Below the pieces are notes generated by a model. It worked only from the letters and a program-made list of their open reading frames with translations. It made no database searches and was not told the origin of the DNA. The translations under genes and the position numbers were made by a program. Of a stretch of 12,344 nt of DNA, positions 5,452-11,752 are shown in pieces. Each line of letters starts with the position of its first letter. The stretch's first letter is position 1. Source of the stretch: an uncultured Bacteroidales bacterium (GTDB lineage Bacteria > Bacteroidota > Bacteroidia > Bacteroidales > F082); contig CALGBV010000404.1 of NCBI GenBank assembly GCA_937884015.1, positions 1 through 12,344 of the forward strand. Direction: 5' to 3'.

Positions 5452-6618
5452 CTAATAACTCTTTCTCAGCACGACCATAATATCCTCGGCATTCATTTTC
5501 TTGTAGCCGCCGCCTGGTGCCGTCGATTGAGCTATCAATGGAAGCATTTCTTCGGTTGCGCCTATGTCTCTCAAAGTCTGCGTGATGCCCAGTTCCTTAA
5601 TGAATGTTTCCAAACGGCTGATGCCTTCCAAGGCGATTTCATCCTCACTCCTGCCCTTTTCTTCTACATGCCAGACATTTTTCGCAAAGCGGATGAATTT
5701 CGGCAGACCATATTTATAGATGTAACGATAATAGGCAGGCGAAATGATGGCTAATCCGATGCCGTGCGGGCAATCAGTGTAGGCACCAACTTGATGCTCA
5801 ATCTTATGCACTTCCCAGTCCTGCGTTTTTGAGAGACCCAAAATCCTGTTCAGACCCATAGTGGCGCACCACATGATGTTGCTTCTTGCTTCGTAATCCT
5901 CTGGATTAATCAAAGCCTTCCTTGCCGCATTGATGAGCGAAAGCATCACACCTTCAGTGAGATAATCGGTCGTACAATCATCGTCGCCACTGAAATATTG
6001 TTCCATGAGGTGAGAGAAAATATCGTAAATGCCGCTGACCATCTGCCGTCTCGGGACTGTGTAGGTCAGTTCGGGATTCATGATGGAAAACTTAGGCGAC
6101 AATTCCCACAATGGGAAAGTACGGCCTATCTTGAGTTTCTTTTCCTCGTTGGTAATCACCGAAGTAGCATTCATTTCCGAACCCGTTCCTGCCATGGTTA
6201 ACACAGCGGCAAACGGAATGGTCTTGTTGACGATTGGGCCGTTTTCCACCCAATAATATTGCCACGCATCGCCCTCATAATAGGAAGTGACGGAAATGCC
6301 TTTCGTGCAGTCGATGACACTACCGCCACCCACGGCAAGGATGAAATCGATGCCGTTTTCGCGCACCATGCGAGCACCTTCCATAACTTGCGCATAACGC
6401 GGGTTGGAGTTTATGCCAGGCAATTCAAAAACAGTCTTGCCACATTCGTGTAAAATATTCATTATCTGGTCATAAAGGCCAGTTACTTTGATGGAGTTCT
6501 TGCCATAAACCAATAAAATATTCTTGCCGTATGCTTTGAGTTCCTTGGCCAGATGGCTCATCGCCGACTTGCCGAAATGAATTCTCGTAGGATTTTCGTA
6601 GGTGAAATCGTAAATCAT
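5452..6618 (-). CDS. Iron-containing (BDH/YqhD-type) alcohol dehydrogenase
   Basis: The 388-residue protein is a group III metal-dependent alcohol dehydrogenase, interconverting short aldehydes and alcohols with NAD(P)H. The N-terminal dinucleotide-binding part carries NILLVYGKNSIK at 33-44, LAVGGGSVIDCTK at 94-106 (the GGGS cofactor loop) and TMAGTGSEMNATSVITN at 141-157. The metal site fits the YqhD spacing: D199 and H203 in YDIFSHLME, then H271 and H285 in the segment EVHKIEHQ...DCPHG. The asparagine-rich NPRYAQV (72-78) and the length match butanol dehydrogenase/YqhD-like proteins. YqhD favours NADPH; cofactor choice is not proven here. It is monocistronic, transcribed from a -7 box at 6642-6649 and divergent from rlmD. 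A likely role is aldehyde detoxification or redox balance during fermentation. Confidence 0.94.
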   Translation of the reverse strand: MIYDFTYENPTRIHFGKSAMSHLAKELKAYGKNILLVYGKNSIKVTGLYDQIMNILHECGKTVFELPGINSNPRYAQVMEGARMVRENGIDFILAVGGGSVIDCTKGISVTSYYEGDAWQYYWVENGPIVNKTIPFAAVLTMAGTGSEMNATSVITNEEKKLKIGRTFPLWELSPKFSIMNPELTYTVPRRQMVSGIYDIFSHLMEQYFSGDDDCTTDYLTEGVMLSLINAARKALINPEDYEARSNIMWCATMGLNRILGLSKTQDWEVHKIEHQVGAYTDCPHGIGLAIISPAYYRYIYKYGLPKFIRFAKNVWHVEEKGRSEDEIALEGISRLETFIKELGITQTLRDIGATEEMLPLIAQSTAPGGGYKKMNAEDIMVVLRKSY

Positions 6619-6641
6619 ACCTTATAGTTTGTTGAATGGTG

Positions 6642-6649
6642 CAAAGTTA
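6642..6649 (-). promoter_or_regulatory. -7 element for the alcohol dehydrogenase gene
   Basis: On the minus strand the bases read TAACTTTG, matching TAnnTTTG, 23 bases before the ATG at 6618. It lies only 13 bases from the plus-strand -7 box of rlmD, so the two divergent promoters share their upstream DNA. Confidence 0.6.
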
Positions 6650-6662
6650 TGCTTTTTTGTCG

Positions 6663-6670
6663 TAATTTTG
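6663..6670 (+). promoter_or_regulatory. -7 element for rlmD
   Basis: TAATTTTG matches TAnnTTTG and ends only 5 bases before the rlmD ATG at 6676. If it is the promoter, the transcript starts at or within a few bases of the start codon, giving a leaderless or nearly leaderless message. No TTTG at the usual -33 distance was seen. Confidence 0.45.
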
Positions 6671-6675
6671 CCGCC

Positions 6676-8103
6676 ATGAAAAAGAAAAAAGCACCAGAAT
6701 ATATCGAAGATGTCACCATAGTTGATGCCGGTTCTGAAGGCATGTCGGTGGCAAAGCCTGAAGGCAGAGTCGTGTTCATTCCGTTCGGCATCCCTGGCGA
6801 TGTCGTTGACATTGAAGTGTTTAAGAAGAAAAAGAATTTCTTCGAAGGACGCATCATAAATTTCAAAAAGTTTTCCGACAAGCGCGTTGAGCCTCGTTGC
6901 GAGCATTTCGGTCTCTGCGGCGGCTGCAAATGGCAACACCTTGACTATCAGTGGCAACTGTATTACAAGCAGAAGCAGGTAAAGGACAATTTCGACCGCA
7001 TCGGTAAGATTGAATATCCTGAAATCCGTCCGATTTTGGGTTGCGAGAAACAGTTTTTCTATCGTAATAAACTGGAATACGCCTTCTCAAACCGCAAATG
7101 GCTGACCGATGGCGCGCCCGTCGGCACTCACGATGAGGAAAGCTGCAAAGGTTTGGGATTCCATCTGCCTTCGCTTTTCGACCGCGTCGTCGACATTGAA
7201 AAGTGCCACTTGCAAGCCGATCCATCCAACGACATCCGTCTGTTTATCAGGAAATTCACCATGGACAGGAAGATTTCCTACTACAACGTCAGGGCGCACG
7301 GAGGACTGATGCGCAACATCGTCATCCGCTGCAATTCGAAGGGTGAATTCATGGTGATTATCGTCATCAACGAGGAAAGCACCATCATCCGCAACGAATT
7401 GGTGCCGGCTTTGGAAAAGGAGTTTCCGCAAATCGTTTCCCTGCTGCTGATTATCAACAACAAATTCAACGATGTCATCAACGATTTGCCATTTGAATGT
7501 CTGAAAGGCGATCCTTACCTGATTGAAACAATGGCCTCTCCCCGCCCCGGCTTCGACGATTTGAAGTTCCGCATCGGACCGGTTTCATTCTTCCAAACCA
7601 ATGTCTATCAGGCCGAAAGGTTATATCACGCAGCTTTCGATTTGGCTAACGTTCAAGGCGACGAACTGATGTACGACCTTTACACTGGCACGGGAACCAT
7701 TGCGCAGTATTTCTCACGTTTTGTAAAGAAAGTCGTTGGCATTGAGTACGTTGAGGAAGCCATTCAGGACGCCAAGGTGAATGCCGAAATCAACGGCATC
7801 ACCAACTGCACCTTCTATGCGGGCGATATGGCCAAGGTCTTCACTGACGATTTCATCGAAGTCAACGGTCGCCCCGATTTCATCGTCACCGACCCGCCGC
7901 GCGCCGGCATGGCCGAAAGCGTCGTGGAGCAGTTGCTGAAAATCCGCGCCAAGAAAATCGTGTATGTCAGCTGCAACCCAGCCACCCAAGCCCGTGACCT
8001 TCAGTTGCTCGACCAAGCCTACAAGGTGATGGCCGTTCAGCCCGTCGACATGTTCCCGCACACACAACACGTGGAGAATATTACTTTGCTGGAATTGAGA
8101 TAG
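6676..8103 (+). CDS. rlmD: 23S rRNA (uracil-1939-C5)-methyltransferase RlmD
   Basis: The 475-residue enzyme is of the RumA/TrmA family, which uses SAM to methylate C5 of a uridine in 23S rRNA. An N-terminal TRAM domain spans about 8-62. The iron-sulfur cluster cysteines are C75, C81, C84 (CEHFGLCGGC) and C177. In the catalytic domain, FFQTN is at 305-309, the SAM-binding loop DLYTGTGT at 334-341, the ribose-binding acid E357 in GIEYVE, DPPRAG at 406-411, the nucleophile C433 in SCNP, and the general base E467 in HVEN. ATG 6676 (MKKKKAPEYI) is chosen over the upstream in-frame ATG at 6649 because TRAM starts directly after it and the -7 box lies between the two. Which uridine is modified (1939 or 747) is inferred only from similarity. 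Confidence 0.95.
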   Translation: MKKKKAPEYIEDVTIVDAGSEGMSVAKPEGRVVFIPFGIPGDVVDIEVFKKKKNFFEGRIINFKKFSDKRVEPRCEHFGLCGGCKWQHLDYQWQLYYKQKQVKDNFDRIGKIEYPEIRPILGCEKQFFYRNKLEYAFSNRKWLTDGAPVGTHDEESCKGLGFHLPSLFDRVVDIEKCHLQADPSNDIRLFIRKFTMDRKISYYNVRAHGGLMRNIVIRCNSKGEFMVIIVINEESTIIRNELVPALEKEFPQIVSLLLIINNKFNDVINDLPFECLKGDPYLIETMASPRPGFDDLKFRIGPVSFFQTNVYQAERLYHAAFDLANVQGDELMYDLYTGTGTIAQYFSRFVKKVVGIEYVEEAIQDAKVNAEINGITNCTFYAGDMAKVFTDDFIEVNGRPDFIVTDPPRAGMAESVVEQLLKIRAKKIVYVSCNPATQARDLQLLDQAYKVMAVQPVDMFPHTQHVENITLLELR

Positions 8104-8118
8104 TTAAATCATATACTC

Positions 8119-9045
8119 ATGAAAAAGTTACATCTATTAGCAATTCTCATCGCTGTCACATTGTGTTCCTGCGTAAAGCACGAAATCATTACAACAGAAA
8201 CCGTTGTCAATATGCACGTTGGCGAAACCTATCAGTTGAAAGTCGAATGTGACATGGCACTCACCTACATTTGTGAAAACGACAATGTTGCAACAGTAAG
8301 CGTCGATGGCCTCATCACAGCCATACGCGTTGGCGAAACGAAAATTCACATCAGAAACCTGAAAAATGAAGTTTCAGTGAAAGTCAACGTGTTGCGTGAA
8401 GACGGACAATATCATCCGACAAAGAAAATTTCAAAAATCTACAAAACTGATGAATATACAGGTGAAAAACACTTGTTGGAAAGATGGATATGGGAAAACA
8501 ATAATCTGGTTGAAATTGTCAGAGGAGAAGATGGAACAAACAACACCTATTTCCATTATAACGAATTAGGGCAAGTTATTGATGCAGGTCCAAATTGTCT
8601 CTTCTTTTATGGTGCAGACGGTTTGGAAAAAATTGTTTATTATATAGGAACATGGATTTATTGCCAAGTTTTCTACCACTACGAGAATGGAATTCTTTCT
8701 GAAGTCGTATTGAATAATAATGGAGTTGAAGTGTTTCCTGAAGACGGAGAATGGTTCACAAACAAACTTACCTGGGAAAACGGAAATGTCATCCGTGTTG
8801 ACACTGAATATAGATATCAAGACGAGACACAATCATCCTCATTGAGTTTCATCTACGATGATAAAGCCAATCCATTCTGCGGCTTCCCATATCCGATCAA
8901 GTATATGAGTTTTGACTTTACGATGTTAAGTGCAAATAACTGCATTGAAGAAACATCATTCTTAAGATACACCTATACCTATGACGGCGATTATCCTATT
9001 TCCATGACCGATGAGATTTCGGAATATTATTATGAATATGAATAA
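8119..9045 (+). CDS. Lipoprotein with BIG2-like domain and Tyr-rich C-terminal region (DUF4595-like)
   Basis: The 308-residue product starts with a lipoprotein signal peptide (KK, hydrophobic 5-15, lipobox LCSC, lipidated C18). Residues about 28-92 resemble a bacterial Ig-like BIG2 domain: HVGETYQLKV, then NDNVATVSVDGLITAIRVGETKIHI. Residues 100-308 hold repeated short beta-type units rich in Tyr, Asn and Trp (RWIWENNNLVEI, KLTWENGNVIRV, FIYDDKANPF, YTYTYDGDYPISM). They end in a Tyr/Glu-rich stretch, a layout like the DUF4595/YD-repeat-like lipoproteins of gut Bacteroidetes. Function is unknown; a surface location is likely. It begins 15 bases after rlmD and may be read from it, or from the imperfect -7 box TTACTTTG at 8081-8088. 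It is visibly more AT-rich than rlmD. Confidence 0.8.
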   Translation: MKKLHLLAILIAVTLCSCVKHEIITTETVVNMHVGETYQLKVECDMALTYICENDNVATVSVDGLITAIRVGETKIHIRNLKNEVSVKVNVLREDGQYHPTKKISKIYKTDEYTGEKHLLERWIWENNNLVEIVRGEDGTNNTYFHYNELGQVIDAGPNCLFFYGADGLEKIVYYIGTWIYCQVFYHYENGILSEVVLNNNGVEVFPEDGEWFTNKLTWENGNVIRVDTEYRYQDETQSSSLSFIYDDKANPFCGFPYPIKYMSFDFTMLSANNCIEETSFLRYTYTYDGDYPISMTDEISEYYYEYE

Positions 9046-9115
9046 GCCGCTGAAAGCCAATTTCTTCCGTCGTGCGCTGAGGCTTACCAAAGACAGATAA
9101 ACACCCAATTCCAAC

Positions 9116-9564
9116 TTATTTCACCGACTCTTCGCTCACAGGAAATGTGAAATAGGTGTCGGGGAAAGGTTCGTTTTCAAGGGTGAAATGCCACCATTCG
9201 CAGTCGTAAGGCTTGAATCCGTGTGCGAGCATGGCTTCGCGCAAAATCATGCGGTTGTCGTATTGCTCCTGATTGATAGGACGATAGGCGCCAATTTCCT
9301 GCTCGGGTAGCACATCGGGATGCGATGCCACGCCGAAATAATCGAAAGTGCAACCCATGTCGACTTCCTTTTGCAAATTCATGTCGAAGAGTGTCAAATC
9401 AACGGTTGAACCGCGCGTATGTCCCGATTTTTCAGCGATATAGCCTTGCGGAATGAGAACCGATTTGTCGAGTTCGGGATAAAAATAATCCTGCATACGC
9501 ACATCGGTCGTGTCGGCAGCCCATTCCATAAAGAAATCGACGGTGCTAAAAGTGTTTTCTTCAT
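9116..9564 (-). pseudogene. VanX-like D-Ala-D-Ala dipeptidase gene with its N-terminal half deleted
   Basis: The 137 codons from the ATG at 9529 encode the C-terminal part of a VanX/DdpX zinc D,D-dipeptidase. It has the SxHxxGxxxD motif as SGHTRGSTVD (ligands H37 and D44) and EWWHF with catalytic Glu E111 and third ligand H114. Homology continues upstream of this ATG for a few codons (STVDFF) and then stops. The N-terminal domain with the YRP motif, whose Arg is essential in VanX, is missing; the family usually has about 200 residues or more. Just upstream, ATG 9564 starts MKKTLLA, a typical signal-peptide beginning, in a different frame. The simplest reading is an internal deletion near 9542-9552 joining the first seven codons to the middle of the gene out of frame. 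A promoter-like box lies upstream. A residual short product from 9529 is possible but unlikely to be active. Confidence 0.75.
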
Positions 9565-9588
9565 AGTTTATTGAATTAAAAGCGATTG

Positions 9589-9596
9589 CAAAGATG
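9589..9596 (-). promoter_or_regulatory. -7-like element of the broken vanX-type gene
   Basis: On the minus strand CATCTTTG differs from TAnnTTTG at the first base only and lies 24 bases before the out-of-frame ATG at 9564. It supports 9564 as the original start of the gene before the deletion. Confidence 0.4.
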
Positions 9597-9634
9597 AGAA
9601 AAATATATGCATTTACATAAAACGCAGGAAAAAT

Positions 9635-11074
9635 TCAGACAAACAAGTCATCAATGGTAACGCTTTTCTGAACGATATCATTGTGAACTCCAGAGGCAAT
9701 TCCACGAGTCGTTATCATGGTGAGATGAATGGATTTATGCGGAGGAATGGCTTTCTTCAAGACTTCAATCCGATGATTAAGCTTCTGTTCATACTCATTA
9801 TCAATCGAATATGGAGAAGTACAGAATTTCATTTCACAAAGGTTGATTACGTTGTCGGCTCGGTCAATGAGAAGATCCAACTGCGCACCTTTTTCATCTT
9901 TTCCAGATTGCAACGCCCATGCCGATATGTTGGCATTCACGCCTCCTATGTGAAGCGCTTCCTTTATCTGCTCAACATGTTCAAAACAGACTTCCTCAAA
10001 AGCAACGCCTTTCCATGCGTCAAGAATGTCGGAAGCCTTGTTTTCCTGCCAAAATGCCGTTGTTTCGTTTCCTTCGACATACTTCAACCAAAACAGACTG
10101 AAATTATCGACAAGTTTGTAGTGTTCCTCCCGTTTCGATTTTCCAAAAGGAACGTATTTCACAATGAAATCACTCTCTGCCAGTGCTTTTAGTGTTTGAG
10201 ACAAGTTTCCACCCAAAGGCAATCCCGTCATTTTTGCAATTTCCTCGCGCATAAATCCGTAATGCCGTTTTGCAAGGCAAGCTATGATTTTCCTGCAATC
10301 TTCAGCATTGGTGAAAATGGAATTAAACATCTTGTAATATTCATCTTTAAGACGCGGTTTCTTTCCAAATAGCAGTTGGTCAATGTTTTGCGACAGACTC
10401 AGTTCCTTGTTGAAATAACTGAGATAATAGGGAATGCCGCCAAAAACCATGTAACTTTGTACCATGTCATAACGCGACATGCTCATTCCCTTTGCCTTGA
10501 AATAATCCTCACATTCCTTTAAGGTGAATGGCGAAAGTTTTATTTCATCGGTAAGACGGCCATAAAAGCCACCTTTGCTGTGCGAAAGATTATTGGTCAT
10601 CCAAGCCGTTGCCGACCCACACACCACAAGCATCATATTGTTACGACCATTGCACCAGCCATTCCAAAAACTTTCAAATGCCGACAGAAATCCTGATTTC
10701 GGCGTATCCATCCAAGGCAATTCGTCGAGAAACACAAGTTGACGCGAACCGTCATCCAATCGTTTCAGCAACTGTTCCAACTGGAAAAAGGCCTCTAACC
10801 AGGTCTTGGGCCTCTTATAGCCTTCCAAGCCATGATTGAGCAAGGAGTAATAAAAACTCTCCAATTGTGTTTTCATGCGGTTTTTCTCATCATCCTGATC
10901 GACAGGCGAAACGCCCGAATGTTGAAAAGTAATGAGACCATTAAAAGTCTCCTTTATAAGATAAGTTTTTCCAACTCTTCTACGGCCATAGACAGCCACA
11001 AATTCGGGACGACCACTCTCATAAAGACGCATTAATTCGTTTACTTCCGTCTTTCTGCCAACGACATTTTCCAT
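9635..11074 (-). CDS. AAA+ ATPase with DUF234-like C-terminal domain (MNS-type)
   Basis: The 479-residue protein opens VVGRKTEVNEL (4-14) and has Walker A GRRRVGKT at 30-37, Walker B LVFLDELPW at 113-121 (D117, E118), and a sensor-like strand LVVCGSATAWM at 149-159. FYGRLTDEIKLSPFT (170-184) and FGGIPYYL (211-218) are typical of the ATP-binding family common in archaea and Bacteroidetes. A winged-helix-like part spans about 258-310. The C-terminal DUF234-type region has F359-E360 and then QLDLLID (398-404) and CEMKF (413-417). The E...D...ExK order is that of a PD-(D/E)XK nuclease-like fold. Biological role is unknown. The ATG at 11074 is preferred; an upstream TTG at 11155 would translate the repeat units. 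Its promoter region lies in paired palindromic repeats. It ends 38 bases before the broken vanX-type gene's promoter box. Confidence 0.9.
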   Translation of the reverse strand: MENVVGRKTEVNELMRLYESGRPEFVAVYGRRRVGKTYLIKETFNGLITFQHSGVSPVDQDDEKNRMKTQLESFYYSLLNHGLEGYKRPKTWLEAFFQLEQLLKRLDDGSRQLVFLDELPWMDTPKSGFLSAFESFWNGWCNGRNNMMLVVCGSATAWMTNNLSHSKGGFYGRLTDEIKLSPFTLKECEDYFKAKGMSMSRYDMVQSYMVFGGIPYYLSYFNKELSLSQNIDQLLFGKKPRLKDEYYKMFNSIFTNAEDCRKIIACLAKRHYGFMREEIAKMTGLPLGGNLSQTLKALAESDFIVKYVPFGKSKREEHYKLVDNFSLFWLKYVEGNETTAFWQENKASDILDAWKGVAFEEVCFEHVEQIKEALHIGGVNANISAWALQSGKDEKGAQLDLLIDRADNVINLCEMKFCTSPYSIDNEYEQKLNHRIEVLKKAIPPHKSIHLTMITTRGIASGVHNDIVQKSVTIDDLFV

Positions 11075-11089
11075 AAATAAATCAATTAT

Positions 11090-11186
11090 AATCCGCCGCG
11101 AAGATACAAAAATTATGTTTCGCGGCGGAATTTGACATATTATTTTCCGCCGCAAACACTATAAAATTATGTTTCACGGCGGATTA
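11090..11186. repeat. Two tandem 54-bp units, each an inverted repeat, at the ATPase promoter
   Basis: The proximal unit has arms 11092-11102 and 11119-11129 (TCCGCCGCGAA and its complement, perfect 11 bp) around a 16-base loop. The distal unit has arms at about 11146-11156 and 11172-11183, the same core CCGCCG/CGGCGG with small changes. Equivalent arms are exactly 54 bases apart (11092 to 11146, 11119 to 11173), and the loops share AAAATTATGTTT, so the units are tandem duplicates. On the minus strand the proximal loop contains TAATTTTTG, one base longer than a -7 box, so the promoter seems to be embedded in the palindrome. The GC-rich arms stand out from the AT-rich spacer. They may be operators or the ends of a small mobile repeat; no T tract supports a terminator. 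Confidence 0.8.
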
Positions 11187-11248
11187 TAAGCAGTTGATTA
11201 TTGATAATTAATTGAATTACAATACAATAAATAAAAATTAAATTTGGG

Positions 11249-11752
11249 TCATTTTTGCAAGAGAGCCAATAACGCTTCAATATCCAAGTCCTCGCCTTTT
11301 ACAACATGTTGCGCCTGCTCATAGAACGACATTCTTGCGCCATAATGCTTCTCGACAAATGTTGCTAATTCGGCTTCGGTCTTGCCTGCCGCCAAAGGAC
11401 GTTTTTTCTTTGAAAGCATGATGCGGCTGACCGCCGTCTGCGAACTGATTTTTAAAAAAACAGTAGTTCCATGCTCATTCATCCAAGCCATATTGTCGTT
11501 GAAACATGGCGTTCCGCCACCTGTTGAGATGACGGTATTTTCAAGATTTTCAGTGCTTTGCAAAATCTGCGACTCCAATTTCCGGAACAAGGCTTCATCG
11601 TATTTGTGAAAAAAATCATCGACGGAGATATGATATTTTTCCTCAAACAAGGCATCGGTGTCGTAATGCTCCCAGTCCAAGCGATGCGCCAAGCGTTTGG
11701 CAGCGGTCGTCTTGCCCGCGCCCATATAGCCGACCAAATAAATACGGTTCAT
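11249..11752 (-). CDS. aroK: Shikimate kinase
   Basis: The 167-residue enzyme phosphorylates shikimate at O3 with ATP, the fifth step of the chorismate pathway, in the cytoplasm. Walker A is GYMGAGKT at 8-15. Shikimate-binding residues are D33 (in DTDALFE), R57 (in FRKLE) and GGG at 78-80 (STGGGTPC). The lid arginine is R118 (KKKRPL), and R140 in the YGAR segment fits the adenine/shikimate-side arginine. Length and motif order are normal for AroK. Its ATG overlaps the stop of the upstream radical SAM gene by four bases (ATGA), implying translational coupling. Downstream there is an AT-rich 60-base spacer with no clear terminator before the palindromic repeats. Confidence 0.96.
   Translation of the reverse strand: MNRIYLVGYMGAGKTTAAKRLAHRLDWEHYDTDALFEEKYHISVDDFFHKYDEALFRKLESQILQSTENLENTVISTGGGTPCFNDNMAWMNEHGTTVFLKISSQTAVSRIMLSKKKRPLAAGKTEAELATFVEKHYGARMSFYEQAQHVVKGEDLDIEALLALLQK

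Noticed and set aside
6649..6675. Upstream in-frame ATG for RlmD at 6649
   Set aside because: It lies upstream of the -7 box at 6663-6670 and adds nine residues that do not fit the TRAM domain start.
9683..10192. A 169-codon open frame on the plus strand
   Set aside because: It is antisense to the ATPase coding region, has no recognisable motif, and no promoter was seen.
11075..11155. Upstream TTG start extending the ATPase by 27 residues
   Set aside because: The extra residues are just the translated palindromic repeats; the conserved VVGR segment begins right after the ATG at 11074.
11090..11186. CRISPR array
   Set aside because: There are only two units, each is itself an inverted repeat, and the loops are similar instead of unique spacers; no cas gene is present.
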